Source of the DNA: Acidobacteriota bacterium
GTDB lineage: Bacteria > Acidobacteriota > Terriglobia > Acidiferrales > UBA7541
Direction: 5' to 3'
Length of the DNA stretch: 64,000 nt
NCBI GenBank assembly: GCA_013289585.1
Contig: JABCZR010000002.1
Span: 307,320-371,319, forward strand
Shown here: one piece after another, positions 38,996 to 49,307 of the stretch
Layout of the letters: each line of letters starts with the position of its first letter
How positions within the stretch are numbered: the stretch's first letter is position 1
Position numbers and translations under genes: made by a program
Notes under the pieces: model-generated
What the model was told of the DNA's origin: nothing
Database searches by the model: none
What the model saw: the letters and a program-made list of their open reading frames with translations, nothing else

Positions 38996-39655
38996 GTGAA
39001 TATCCTTCTGAACGAAGTCGAATGCCGCGTTCTCGGTTCCCTCGTCGAAAAGGAGGCCAACACTCCCGAGTACTACCCGCTCTCCCTGAACGCTCTCCTC
39101 AATGCCTGCAACCAGAAATCGAATCGCGAACCGGTCATGAATCTCGAGGAAGCCGCCGTCCGCAACGCGCTGCATTCCCTCGACGGTCAGTCTCTCGTCC
39201 GTTCCGTCAGCGCCTCGGACAGCCGCGTCACCAAGTACGAGCATCGCCTCCAGGAAGCCTTTAACTTCTACCGCCACGAAATTGCCATCCTCTGCGTCTT
39301 GCTCTTGCGCGGCCCGCAAACCCCCGGCGAACTCCGCACGCGCAGCGAGCGTATGCATTCCTTCGACGATCTCGGCGCCGTGCAATCCAGCCTGCAGCAC
39401 CTGATGAAGCGCGAACCTCCGCTCGTCAAAGTTCTTCCCCGCCAGCCCGGCACCAAAGAAGCACGCTACGCACACCTTCTTGCGGGCGATGTGGAAGGCT
39501 TCGAGGTCAAGCCCGACGTAGTTACCCCAGCAACCACGGCGATCTCCGCCGACGCCGGGCGCATGGCGCACTTGGAAGAGGAAGTCGCCGCTCTCCGAAA
39601 AGAAGTCGCGGACCTCAAGCAGCAGTTAGCCATTTTTCGCAAGCAGTTCGAGTAA
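38996..39655 (+). CDS. YceH family protein (DUF480)
   Basis: LLNEVECRVLGSLVEKEANTPEYYPLSLNALLNACNQKSNREPVMNLEEAAV is the DUF480 signature. Confidence 0.92.
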   Translation: MNILLNEVECRVLGSLVEKEANTPEYYPLSLNALLNACNQKSNREPVMNLEEAAVRNALHSLDGQSLVRSVSASDSRVTKYEHRLQEAFNFYRHEIAILCVLLLRGPQTPGELRTRSERMHSFDDLGAVQSSLQHLMKREPPLVKVLPRQPGTKEARYAHLLAGDVEGFEVKPDVVTPATTAISADAGRMAHLEEEVAALRKEVADLKQQLAIFRKQFE

Positions 39656-39815
39656 GAGCTGAGAAGAGAATCGTGGCCTCACGGTTTCATTTCCCGCATG
39701 AATTTACGGAGCTGCATGAGAATTAATTCTGTCGACAAGAGCGGAGAAGCGAAAAGAAAAGAGGGAAGTTCGCTGCTCAAACCAATTTAGACTGCTGCAG
39801 TTTGCAGCAGAACGT

Positions 39816-41051
39816 TCAGTTAGCGGTTGCCTGGCCGAGCGTTTTTGCGGACGCCAGTTTCCAGCAGTCTCGCGCAATCGCCCAATCCTCCTGCGCGCGC
39901 ACAACCAAAACGCGCACCGCTGATTCTGGCGCGGAAGTATCTTGATCTGAGGACAGCTCCTTATTTTTCGCGTCCTCGAGTTTCACCCCAAGAAATCCCA
40001 GGTTGCTGCAAGCCGCCGCTCGCACCTCGGCTGAATTCTCTCCGATCCCTGCGGTAAAAATTAGAGCATCGATCCCGCCCAAAGCGGCGGCCATCGCGCC
40101 GATGCCCGTTTGCAACCGATGCACAAAAATATCAAATGCCAGCTTGGCCCGCGCATTGCCATCTTTCATCGCCGCCACGATTTGCCGCATATCACTCGAG
40201 ATCCCGGAAATTCCCAGCAGTCCTGATTTCGTATTCAGCAATGCATCCAGTTGTTCGCCGTTGTATTTTCCGTCGCGCATCAGGTAAGTGAGAATCCCCG
40301 GATCCACCGAGCCCGCCCGCGTTCCCATCATCAATCCTTCCAGCGGCGTGAATCCCATCGTGGTATCAATGCTTCGCCCTTCGCGTATCGCCGCGAGCGA
40401 GCAGCCATTTCCCAGATGGCAGCTGACGATTTTCAGCGACTCCAATTCCTTTCCAAGAAGCTGAGCCGTTCGTCCGGCGCAATACTGATGGTTGATTCCG
40501 TGGAATCCGTAACGGCGAATCCCCTGCACGAGCCATTCAAATGGGCCCGGATACACCGCCGCCGCCTCCGGCAATGTGCTGTGAAATCCCGTGTCAAATA
40601 CGGCCACTTGAAGAACGCTTCCCATGCGCTTCTCAATGATCTCGATTCCTTCCATCTCCGCGCGATTGTGCAGTGGCGCAAACACGGACATGCGCGCAAT
40701 CGCAGCCTTCACGTCCGGCGTGATGCACACCGGCTCCTTGAGTTCCTGGCCGCCGTGAACCACGCGGTGTCCGACGACATCGATTTCCGAAGGCGCTGTT
40801 ACCGCGCGCACATTTCCAGTCCAAAGGGTATCGAGAAGTTGCGAGATGGCGTGAGAGCGCGAGGAAACTTTTACGCGATCTTGCAACTGCGCTCCTTGCG
40901 AATTCCGCGCCTGGAGGTCGGCGTGATCGCCATCCCACTCGATCTTGCCTTCCCACGCTGGTTCTGGCGGATGTTCGGGGAGCGCGTTTCGAACGTCGTA
41001 TAGACAACTCTTCTGGCTGCTCGAACCCGAGTTGAGCACGAGGATTTTCAT
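39816..41051 (-). CDS. ackA: Acetate kinase
   Basis: MKILVLNSGSSSQKSCLYD, VFDTGFHSTLPE, RYGFHGINHQY, SCHLGNGCSLAAIREGRSIDTTMGFTPLEGLMMGTRAGSVDPGIL. Confidence 0.96.
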   Translation of the reverse strand: MKILVLNSGSSSQKSCLYDVRNALPEHPPEPAWEGKIEWDGDHADLQARNSQGAQLQDRVKVSSRSHAISQLLDTLWTGNVRAVTAPSEIDVVGHRVVHGGQELKEPVCITPDVKAAIARMSVFAPLHNRAEMEGIEIIEKRMGSVLQVAVFDTGFHSTLPEAAAVYPGPFEWLVQGIRRYGFHGINHQYCAGRTAQLLGKELESLKIVSCHLGNGCSLAAIREGRSIDTTMGFTPLEGLMMGTRAGSVDPGILTYLMRDGKYNGEQLDALLNTKSGLLGISGISSDMRQIVAAMKDGNARAKLAFDIFVHRLQTGIGAMAAALGGIDALIFTAGIGENSAEVRAAACSNLGFLGVKLEDAKNKELSSDQDTSAPESAVRVLVVRAQEDWAIARDCWKLASAKTLGQATAN

Positions 41052-41054
41052 CGC

Positions 41055-43493
41055 TTAGTAGGGCCACTTCCAATCGCGGATTTCCGGCAGGTCGTCGCCG
41101 CGCTCGCGAATGTATTGCTTGTGTTCGATCAGCTTGTTGCGCAGGAACTGTTTGAAGTGGGCGCCGATCCGCTGCAAGCGAGGAACACGGTCGACAACGT
41201 CGCCGGCAAGATGAAAACGATCCAGATCGTTCAGAACGGTCATATCAAATGGGGTGGTCGTGGTGCCTTCTTCTTTGTATCCGCGCACGTGTAAATTGTC
41301 ATGATTCCTGCGCCGGTAAGTCAGGCGGTGAATCAGCCACGGATAGCCGTGGTAAGCAAAGATGACCGGCTTGTCGACCGTAAAGATGGAATCAAATTCA
41401 GAATCAGAAAGTCCGTGAGGATGTTCTGTGGAAGGCTCAATGGTCATCAAGTCAACTACATTGACGACGCGGATTTTGATATCCGGAAAATGCTGGCGCA
41501 ACAGGTCAACCGCCGCGAGAGTTTCCAAAGTGGGGACATCTCCGGCGCACGCCATCACTACATCCGGGTCAGCTCCCTGGTCGTTCGAAGCCCACTGCCA
41601 GATTCCGATTCCGTTCGTACAATGTTCGATGGCGGATTGCATTTCGAGCCACTGCAGCGCCGGCTGCTTGCCGGCGACAATCACGTTCACATAGTTGCGG
41701 CTGCGGAGACAGTGATCGGCGACGGAAAGAAGCGTGTTGGCATCCGGCGGCAAATAAACGCGCACAATGTCAGCTTTCTTGTTCACGACGTGATCGATGA
41801 AGCCGGGATCCTGGTGGGTGAATCCATTGTGATCTTGCCGCCACACATGTGAAGTCAAAAGATAATTTAAAGAAGCGATGGGGCGGCGCCACGGGATGTG
41901 GCGCGTCACCTTGAGCCACTTGGCATGCTGATTAAACATGGAATCGACAATGTGGATGAAGGCTTCGTAGCAGGAAAAAAAGCCATGGCGCCCGGTCAGG
42001 AGATAGCCTTCGAGCCAGCCCTGGCACATGTGTTCGCTGAGAACTTCCATCACGCGGCCATCTTTCGAAAGATATTCGTCGGTGGGAAGAGTAGGCTCCA
42101 TAAAAATTTTGTTGGTGACTTCGTAGAGCGCGTCGAGGCGATTCGAAGCGGTCTCGTCGGGACCGAATACGCGGAAATTCTTCGCTTCCAAGTTGCGTTT
42201 CATGACATCGCGCAAGAAATTTCCCAGGACTCGAGTGGCTTCGCCGATCTCGGTGCCGGGCTTCGGCACTTTGAACGCATATTCCCGGAAATCCGGCATC
42301 ACCAGATCTTTCAGCAACCGTCCGCCGTTGGCGTGCGGGTTGGCGCCCATCCTGCGGTGACCGGCCGGAGCGAGTTCCGCGAGTTCAGGAATCAACTTGC
42401 CGCATTCATCGAAGAGTTCTTCGGCCTTGTAGCTCTTCAGCCAATCTTCCAAAATTTTTATGTGGTCGGGGTGTGAGGCAAAATCTGTGACGGGAACCTG
42501 GTGCGCGCGCCAGGTTCCTTCGACCGGTTTTCCGTCGACAATCTTCGGTCCGGTCCAACCCTTTGGCGTTCGAAGGACTATCATCGGCCAGACCGGCAGG
42601 CCGGAAGATTTTCCGGTGCGGGCGTCAGCTTGAATGGATTGGATTTGCTCGAGGACGGTGTCGAGCGTGTGCGCCATGAGCTGATGCAAAGTTTGAGGTT
42701 CGTGACCTTCCACAAAATACGGCTGGTAACCATATCCCGCGAAAAGCTGAGTCAGGTCCGCATCCGTCAAACGGCCAAGTATCGTGGGATTCGCGATCTT
42801 GTATCCGTTCAAGTGCAGAATCGGAAGAACAGCGCCGTCACGAGCGGGATTCAGGAACTTGTTCGAATGCCAACTGGCGGCGAGCGGGCCGGTCTCGGCC
42901 TCGCCATCACCAACCACACAGCAAACCAGCAGGTCGGGATTATCGAATGCCGCTCCACACGCGTGAGCGATGGAGTAGCCGAGTTCTCCGCCTTCATGGA
43001 TGGAGCCAGGGGTTTCCGGCGCGACGTGGCTGGGAATACCACCGGGAAAAGAGAACTGCTTGAAAAGCTTTTGCAGGCCTTCTTCGGTCTGCGGAATGTT
43101 TGGATAGAGTTCGCTGTAAGTGCCTTCCAGATATGTGTTGGCGACCAAACCGGGTCCGCCATGGCCAGGGCCGGCGACATAGATGACGTTCAGATCGTGC
43201 TTCTTGATCAGGCGATTGAAATGGACGTAGATGAAATTCAGGCCAGGCGTGGTGCCCCAGTGGCCCAGCAAGCGCGGTTTGATATTTTCGATTTTCAGGG
43301 GTTCGCGCAGAAGGGGATTGGCGTAGAGATAAATTTGCCCCGCGGAGAGATAGTTTGCCGCGCGCCAGTAGGCGTGCATTTTGCGCAGTTCTTCTTCGGA
43401 TAGAGGGCGTTTAGATTCAAAAGGGATTGCCGAGCCGGTGGGTGCTGTCGAAGCCATATCAGTGTCCTCCTGGTCTTCAATCGAGGCGTTCAT
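41055..43493 (-). CDS. xfp: Phosphoketolase (Xfp/XpkA family)
   Basis: [90 protein letters not shown]. Confidence 0.96.
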   Translation of the reverse strand: MNASIEDQEDTDMASTAPTGSAIPFESKRPLSEEELRKMHAYWRAANYLSAGQIYLYANPLLREPLKIENIKPRLLGHWGTTPGLNFIYVHFNRLIKKHDLNVIYVAGPGHGGPGLVANTYLEGTYSELYPNIPQTEEGLQKLFKQFSFPGGIPSHVAPETPGSIHEGGELGYSIAHACGAAFDNPDLLVCCVVGDGEAETGPLAASWHSNKFLNPARDGAVLPILHLNGYKIANPTILGRLTDADLTQLFAGYGYQPYFVEGHEPQTLHQLMAHTLDTVLEQIQSIQADARTGKSSGLPVWPMIVLRTPKGWTGPKIVDGKPVEGTWRAHQVPVTDFASHPDHIKILEDWLKSYKAEELFDECGKLIPELAELAPAGHRRMGANPHANGGRLLKDLVMPDFREYAFKVPKPGTEIGEATRVLGNFLRDVMKRNLEAKNFRVFGPDETASNRLDALYEVTNKIFMEPTLPTDEYLSKDGRVMEVLSEHMCQGWLEGYLLTGRHGFFSCYEAFIHIVDSMFNQHAKWLKVTRHIPWRRPIASLNYLLTSHVWRQDHNGFTHQDPGFIDHVVNKKADIVRVYLPPDANTLLSVADHCLRSRNYVNVIVAGKQPALQWLEMQSAIEHCTNGIGIWQWASNDQGADPDVVMACAGDVPTLETLAAVDLLRQHFPDIKIRVVNVVDLMTIEPSTEHPHGLSDSEFDSIFTVDKPVIFAYHGYPWLIHRLTYRRRNHDNLHVRGYKEEGTTTTPFDMTVLNDLDRFHLAGDVVDRVPRLQRIGAHFKQFLRNKLIEHKQYIRERGDDLPEIRDWKWPY

Positions 43494-43615
43494 TCACTGA
43501 ATCGGACAGCGAATGAACTCTTCTGGTAGGAGCCACCAATTCATCTTAAGCTTGCCAATGTGAAAAGAGTATTAAAACTAGGCGACGGCTCCGAGCACGC
43601 GCGGGCTGCGAAATG

Positions 43616-44338
43616 TCAGGCGCATTTGGCCGTAGACAACTGCTCGGGGGGCCGCTTGACCGGGAGTTCCGGCCAGAGCAACCTGACCACGACTCCGTGT
43701 TTTTCCTCGTACAGGAGGGTCAGAGCATGCGAACAACGTTCGCACAGCCAGTAATGCCTTACACCGTGGATTCCGCACGGCGAATCAGCCGATGCGGTGC
43801 TCTCATCTGCCATGACGGGATCAGGCCGAAAACGGAAAAACTTTCCGCCGCCGGCCCAATGGAAGGCGGTCGGACATGCGGGGTTGGCGCACTTGGGATG
43901 AAGCTTTTGGTAGAGAGGGGTTGCCGTCATCGTTGCGCCAGCGGGAGCTGGTGGGATGCTGCCGGTATGATGAGCAGCCATTCGTTCTTGTTCCAAGCGC
44001 TGGATCGTGGTCCGCAACCACGGTTCCACTGTTTCTTCGATCTCATTCTGCTCGCTGTAGCGATAGAGCGAAGCCAGCGTTTCACCGGTTAGATTAAATG
44101 GAATGTGGCGGCAGGGAACCCTTTCGGAGCGACTCTCGGGGGGCACTAACTGCATAAGAACGCATTCACCGCAAGGACGGGGATTGTCCTTGGAATCGTA
44201 GTTCATGCAGGTAAGAGAGTCTTCGAAGATGTATTGAGGTCTCCAGGGCGACTTCGGCGAACGGCCATAGCCTCCGTCTTTGAGGAATTGGAGTTCAAAT
44301 TTCAGAACTTCCAAGAGATCGCGCTCATCTTTTTGCAT
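43616..44338 (-). CDS. Conserved-looking hypothetical Cys-rich protein
   Basis: Open frame from ATG 44338 (MQKDERDLLEVLKFELQFLKDGGYGRSPKSPWRPQYIFEDSLTCMNYD...) with GGAGGT RBS 7 nt upstream; CGECVLMQLVPPESRSERVPCRHIPF and CANPACPTAFHW...WLCERC possible metal-binding clusters. Confidence 0.7.
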   Translation of the reverse strand: MQKDERDLLEVLKFELQFLKDGGYGRSPKSPWRPQYIFEDSLTCMNYDSKDNPRPCGECVLMQLVPPESRSERVPCRHIPFNLTGETLASLYRYSEQNEIEETVEPWLRTTIQRLEQERMAAHHTGSIPPAPAGATMTATPLYQKLHPKCANPACPTAFHWAGGGKFFRFRPDPVMADESTASADSPCGIHGVRHYWLCERCSHALTLLYEEKHGVVVRLLWPELPVKRPPEQLSTAKCA

Positions 44339-44389
44339 GTTGCACCTCCCACATCGTTCCAAATATGGACTCCAGTGCTCACGCTTGCC

Positions 44390-44425
44390 GTGACCATCAT
44401 CACGTGGCAGCGTGACGGTCGTCAC
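44390..44425. promoter_or_regulatory. Tandem GTGA-N6-TCAC palindromes (candidate Crp/Fnr-family sites)
   Basis: GTGACCATCATCAC at 44390-44403 and GTGACGGTCGTCAC at 44412-44425, centres 22 bp apart, in the divergent intergenic region before the Crp/Fnr gene. Confidence 0.5.
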
Positions 44426-44585
44426 AGCCAGGCGGGCCTGTCTGGCCGTATTCATGGGACGCGGGGGGGGGGTGGCCCATGAAAGCTTCATGGTTCGCAA
44501 CTGAGCAGCGGGGCAGGAGCGTATGCGGAGCGCGTTTCATTATGTGACGCTCAGGGAGGGAGGTATACTCCGAGGCGGTAGACTG

Positions 44586-45302
44586 ATGCGCGCTCCCTAC
44601 GGATTAGAAATTATCGAGAGCTGCATGTCTTGTCCTCACCGCGAGGATCGGCTGTTCTGTAACTTGCCTGCGCCGGCGGTAGAACAGCTCGCAACGATAA
44701 CGTCCGCCGCGGTATATCCGAAAGGGGCGACGCTGTTCGTAGAAGGGCAGTCACCGCGCGGGGTCTTCATCTTATGCAGTGGCAAGGTCAAACTGTCGAC
44801 CTCGTCTGCCGACGGGAGAAGTCTCATTCTAAGGATTTCGGAACCGGGAGAGGTCCTGGGCCTGCCTGCGACAGTCACGGGGAAGCCGTATGAGCTGACG
44901 GCCGACGTGATCCAACCCACGCAGGCAAATTTCATCTCGCGGGAGGATTTCCTGCTATTCCTGCGCGAGCATGGGGAAGCGGCGTTGCGTGTGGCGCAGC
45001 AGCTCGGCGAAACCTATCATTCGGCAATCATGGAAATGCGAAACATTGGGCTCTCGCACTCCGCAGGGGAGAAGTTAGCCCGATTCCTGCTGGACCTTTC
45101 CGCGGACCAAGATGGAAAAAAGGGCGACGTGAGGGTGACGCTCACACTCACGCACGAAGAAGTCGCCCAGATGATTGGGGCTTCGCGCGAGACTGTGACG
45201 CGACTGTTCAGCGATTTCAAGAAGCGCCAGTTGCTGGAGGTCAAAGGTTCTACGGTCATTATCAAGAACAAGGCCGGGCTGGAAAACCTCTTAGGAGTTT
45301 AG
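44586..45302 (+). CDS. Crp/Fnr family transcriptional regulator
   Basis: N-terminal CMSCPHREDRLFC, cNMP-like beta-roll, HTH LTHEEVAQMIGASRETVTRLFSDFKKRQLLEVKGSTVIIKN; GAGG RBS before ATG 44586. Confidence 0.93.
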   Translation: MRAPYGLEIIESCMSCPHREDRLFCNLPAPAVEQLATITSAAVYPKGATLFVEGQSPRGVFILCSGKVKLSTSSADGRSLILRISEPGEVLGLPATVTGKPYELTADVIQPTQANFISREDFLLFLREHGEAALRVAQQLGETYHSAIMEMRNIGLSHSAGEKLARFLLDLSADQDGKKGDVRVTLTLTHEEVAQMIGASRETVTRLFSDFKKRQLLEVKGSTVIIKNKAGLENLLGV

Positions 45303-45613
45303 TCCGCGCCGCTCCTCCCGCGGCCAGTACAAAATCCGCACGGATATCCTTCGTTTGTCTTCTCACCTGCCGGAAAGCGAACGCATTCGGATGAGTGTGC
45401 CACGCGGCCATCACCGTTTATCTTTGCATATGTGCAATATTGAACAGCCCTGGAATTGTCGTCCGCTTTAGGATTACCCCTTTCTTGAAGAAATAACCAT
45501 GAGAGTAGCTCAGCTCAAGCTGGCGCCTGCCGGAACTCCAAGTATGGGCATGATCGGATTGGGGACACCGATCCCCACCTCTCCAACAGCCAGTGATGGC
45601 CAGCACAGTGTCC

Positions 45614-45629
45614 AGTGACGCGCGTCACT
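45614..45629. promoter_or_regulatory. Perfect 16-bp palindrome AGTGACGCGCGTCACT upstream of the decaheme cytochrome (candidate Crp/Fnr-family site)
   Basis: Direct reading; core GTGACG-N2-CGTCAC is the same as at 44412-44425; centre about 86 bp upstream of ATG 45708. Confidence 0.5.
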
Positions 45630-45707
45630 TACAGGGCGCAAGTGTCGAGCCGATAGTGGGCCGGCGGGGTGGCGAGGACTCAAGATTGTCGGGTGCGGAG
45701 GGTGTGA

Positions 45708-46694
45708 ATGGTTGGGATAAATCGTCGCTGGTTTCCTATCTCAATTTCCTTCCTCGCGGCATTGCTGGCAGTTAGTGTACTGATCGCCCCCGGCCGGGCG
45801 CAGCAAGGCGACAAAAAGAGCGCGGCTGCAGGCCAATCGAAAACCTATGATCGACCGACGGACCCAGCCCTCTATGTGGGAGCGGAAACGTGCAAGACCT
45901 GCCACGAGGACATGCCCACCCACGGCTTCATCAATAACTATGAGTCCTCGCCGCACTTTGCAACGACTTTGGACACGAAGAGAGGGCCCGAATGGCATGG
46001 TTGCGAAGCGTGCCACGGCCCCGGCAAAGAGCACGTGGATGGCGGAGGAGACAAGACAAAGATTTTCAGCTTCAAGGGTGCTTCGGCACAAGAAGCCAGT
46101 GCACGATGCCTAGGTTGCCACCAGTATGGTGAGGAGCACAGCAATTACGGACGGTCCGTGCACCTGACAAACGGGGTCGGATGCATTGACTGCCATGATC
46201 CGCATTACGCCAAAGAAAGCCAGTTTCTGTTGAAAGCAAAGCAGCCGGTACTTTGCTACGGCTGTCACCAGGATAAGAAGCAGGAATTCACGCGGACTTT
46301 CCACCACCGGGTGAACGAGGGGCTGGTGAAGTGCACGGACTGCCACAACCCGCACGGAGGATTTCTGACAAGGCAGCTTCGGGCCAGCGCGTCGCAGGAC
46401 ACGGTGTGCTACAAGTGCCACTCGGATAAAGCGGGCCCATTCGTCTACGAACATGAATCCGTGAAAATCGAGGGCTGCGTTGCGTGCCACACGCCGCATG
46501 GCTCTTCCAACCCGAGGATGCTGCGACGGGCGCAAGTGAACCTGCTGTGCCTGGAGTGCCACGCGTTCACGGCGGACGCCGGTCCGGCGGCCACCCCCAC
46601 GTTCCACAATCAAGCGCAAAAGTATCAAGCGTGCACGCTCTGCCACACGGCGATTCACGGTTCGAACAGCAATCAATTTTTCTTCACGCCATAA
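45708..46694 (+). CDS. Decaheme c-type cytochrome (DmsE/GSU2203-like)
   Basis: Signal peptide; ten CXXCH motifs counted: CKTCH, CEACH, CLGCH, CIDCH, CYGCH, CTDCH, CYKCH, CVACH, CLECH, CTLCH. Confidence 0.92.
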   Translation: MVGINRRWFPISISFLAALLAVSVLIAPGRAQQGDKKSAAAGQSKTYDRPTDPALYVGAETCKTCHEDMPTHGFINNYESSPHFATTLDTKRGPEWHGCEACHGPGKEHVDGGGDKTKIFSFKGASAQEASARCLGCHQYGEEHSNYGRSVHLTNGVGCIDCHDPHYAKESQFLLKAKQPVLCYGCHQDKKQEFTRTFHHRVNEGLVKCTDCHNPHGGFLTRQLRASASQDTVCYKCHSDKAGPFVYEHESVKIEGCVACHTPHGSSNPRMLRRAQVNLLCLECHAFTADAGPAATPTFHNQAQKYQACTLCHTAIHGSNSNQFFFTP

Positions 46695-46717
46695 GAGGTG
46701 CGGCCGTGCGAGACGAA

Positions 46718-49255
46718 ATGAACTCGGGCAGAAGTCAATCGAATCGCTGGATGATGGTCGTTTTGCTGGCCCTGGCTGCTCTTTCGGCGCTATTTCAGCC
46801 GGCAGTGAGAGCGCAGCAGCTAGAGGAAGTCAAGGGGATCGACCAGGGGAATTACAACATCAAACAGTCGATCGAATTCGGCGGACGATTTACCAGCATC
46901 TCTGGGGATATCAATGCGTACGACACGTTTGTGAATCTTCAGCCGGGGGCGCGCCTGTTGGGATTCACCTTGGAGATGAATTCGCTCGATCACCATGGAA
47001 CGTGGTTTGACCGTTTTTACTTTATGAATTCCGGTTATGGCGGCGACCCGAATGAAGTGTCGTGGCTGCGGATGAGCAAGAACAACTGGTACAACTTCAG
47101 CGCGCTCTTCCGGAAAGACGAAAATGACTGGGACTATTCGCTATTGGCAAATCCGTTGAATCCGTCCACGCCGCCGATCGCGAATGCACCGGCGGGGTGG
47201 AACCCGATGGTAACTCCGCCGGCGGGTGTAGTGAACACAGCGGTCATTGGGACTTCGCCGCACGCGATGTACACGCGCCGGAAATTGGGGGATTACAACC
47301 TTCTGGTGCTGCCGCAAGGCAAAGTGCGGTTCCGGCTGGGGTATTCGAATAACAATGTGTATGGGCCAGGATTTTCGTCGATTCACCAGGGCACGGAACA
47401 GTTTCTTTTGATGAACTATTCGACGATCGTGAATACCTACCGGCTCGGAGTGGACTTCCGCGTACTGCCGCGAACAAACATCAGCTATGACCAGATCTGG
47501 ATGTATTACAAGCAAGACTCCGGCCGGACAGATAACAATCAGCAATTCGCGCTTTCGAATGGACAATTGGTGGACCTGGGAGTTTCCTTCAATCAAACCC
47601 CCGCGTTGCCGCCGACGCAGTCTGCGGCAAATCAGCCTTGTGCGAACCCATTTGGTGGACCTCCCGCCGGAACCGTCAATACGACTTGCAGCGCGTATTT
47701 CGGCTACTCGAACAACTATCCAACGAGGACAAGCTCTCCGACGGAACAGCTGAGCATGCAGTCCAATTATTGGAAGAACTGGGACATTTCTGGACGGTTC
47801 GCCTATACCGGCGGCGATACATACATCGTGGACTACAACCAAGTACTGTTTGGCCGGGAAGCGCGAAGCAACCTGCGGAACGACGGCACGACGGGAGCGG
47901 TGCAAGGACGGCGAGTGGCGGCGACGGCAGACGGCGGTGTGACGTGGCACATCACTAACAAATTGAGTTTCCTGGATTCGTTTCACTATTCGAATTGGCA
48001 CGACCCCGCACAGTTTGTATCCAGCGACTGCGCGTTTTTCAGCCCCAATTTGCTGACGAATGCGCTCGCGTTTGTCAGCAACGCGACGTTGCCCGCGACG
48101 TGCGGGCGGCCATCGGGAGTGATCGGCGGAACTCCCGTGCACTCGACAAGCTCCGGCGCAGACATCAGCGTGAACACCGACAGTAATTTCCTGAAGCAGG
48201 ACCTGAAGACAAACCTTTCCGAGGTGGAGTATCAGTTCACGTCCAAATACGGAGCGCGGCTGGGTTTCCGTTATCTGCACCGGGCCATCGCCGACGACTT
48301 CTTCAACGTGCTGGAGTCAATCTATTTTCCGAGCAACGCAGCGCGTGGGAATTGTGCGCTGGTAAATCCCGGGTTGCCGCTCAGCCAGGCCAACCTGCCA
48401 GACGGTTGCACGTTAAACGCCGACAGTTCGATCTCCTTCGCGACTCCTTCGCCGGCACAATCGCCAGTGGGGCTGACCTTCATCGATCAGTATGCGGGAG
48501 TGTTTGGATTCTGGGCCAAGCCGGTAACCAACTGGAGAATCAGCTTTGATATGGAACTGATGAGCGCGGACAACGCGTTCACGCGAATCAGCCCGACACA
48601 CGCGCAAACCTATCGCGTGAGGTCGAAATACAAGGTTAATAGCTGGCTGAACTTAAGTGGATCGATCTCGATCTACGAAGGGCTGAACAATCAATTCCAG
48701 GTGAACGACAAGCAGCACAACCGCGCGTACGGAATCGCGGCGACGATTCAACCCACAGAGAAGTGGGGGCTGGAGCTTGGCTACGATTATAACGACGTCT
48801 ATTCGCAAATTCCGATCTGCTACATCAGCATTGCGAACGGGCAGTCGGGACCAGGCACGGCTTGCCCGGATGTTCCGGGGTTAGTACAGCAGCTTTCGAC
48901 GTACATCAATAAGTCCAACTACGGCTATTTCGATGCGACGTATACTCCATTCAATCGCTTGACCTTGCGACTGGGGGCGAACCTGACAGGCACGAGCGGG
49001 TCTCAACTGCTGCTTGATCCCCAGGCGCTAATCCCCAACACCGTGACCGGGCCGCTGAATTCGCTGTGGCTGCATCCGTTCGGGAGTTTCGAATACCGAT
49101 TCGCTAAAAACTGGGCAGGCAAAGCGCTTTGGGATTACTACGGCTACCACGAGGATCCAACGTTTGGGACGGGAGGAGAAGCGCCGATCGATGTTTTTGC
49201 TCCGCGAAACTTCCGGGGCAACCTGGTAACGCTTTCTGTGAGGTACGCATTTTGA
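46718..49255 (+). CDS. MtrB/PioB-like outer-membrane beta-barrel protein
   Basis: ATG 46718 inside the longer ORF gives a signal peptide (MNSGRSQSNRWMMVVLLALAALSALFQPAVRAQQ); barrel-type sequence ending in aromatic LVTLSVRYAF; directly downstream of the decaheme gene, the usual MtrA-MtrB arrangement. Confidence 0.8.
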   Translation: MNSGRSQSNRWMMVVLLALAALSALFQPAVRAQQLEEVKGIDQGNYNIKQSIEFGGRFTSISGDINAYDTFVNLQPGARLLGFTLEMNSLDHHGTWFDRFYFMNSGYGGDPNEVSWLRMSKNNWYNFSALFRKDENDWDYSLLANPLNPSTPPIANAPAGWNPMVTPPAGVVNTAVIGTSPHAMYTRRKLGDYNLLVLPQGKVRFRLGYSNNNVYGPGFSSIHQGTEQFLLMNYSTIVNTYRLGVDFRVLPRTNISYDQIWMYYKQDSGRTDNNQQFALSNGQLVDLGVSFNQTPALPPTQSAANQPCANPFGGPPAGTVNTTCSAYFGYSNNYPTRTSSPTEQLSMQSNYWKNWDISGRFAYTGGDTYIVDYNQVLFGREARSNLRNDGTTGAVQGRRVAATADGGVTWHITNKLSFLDSFHYSNWHDPAQFVSSDCAFFSPNLLTNALAFVSNATLPATCGRPSGVIGGTPVHSTSSGADISVNTDSNFLKQDLKTNLSEVEYQFTSKYGARLGFRYLHRAIADDFFNVLESIYFPSNAARGNCALVNPGLPLSQANLPDGCTLNADSSISFATPSPAQSPVGLTFIDQYAGVFGFWAKPVTNWRISFDMELMSADNAFTRISPTHAQTYRVRSKYKVNSWLNLSGSISIYEGLNNQFQVNDKQHNRAYGIAATIQPTEKWGLELGYDYNDVYSQIPICYISIANGQSGPGTACPDVPGLVQQLSTYINKSNYGYFDATYTPFNRLTLRLGANLTGTSGSQLLLDPQALIPNTVTGPLNSLWLHPFGSFEYRFAKNWAGKALWDYYGYHEDPTFGTGGEAPIDVFAPRNFRGNLVTLSVRYAF

Positions 49256-49307
49256 AAAGAAACGGCGGGGAAGTCGAGCCAAAAAAGCAGGAATTCCGGG
49301 AGGCAGG

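Noticed and set aside
38640-38996. tRNA-like or attachment-site-like end (GGTTCAACCAGGATTCCG) in the yceH upstream region
   Set aside because: Could not fold into a tRNA cloverleaf by eye; no integrase nearby.
45418-45606. 62-aa minus-strand ORF upstream of the decaheme gene
   Set aside because: No RBS, no recognisable features; lies in what looks like promoter DNA.
47141-48280. 379-aa minus-strand ORF opposite the MtrB-like gene
   Set aside because: Arg/Val-rich antisense translation; the + strand barrel has signal peptide and operon context.
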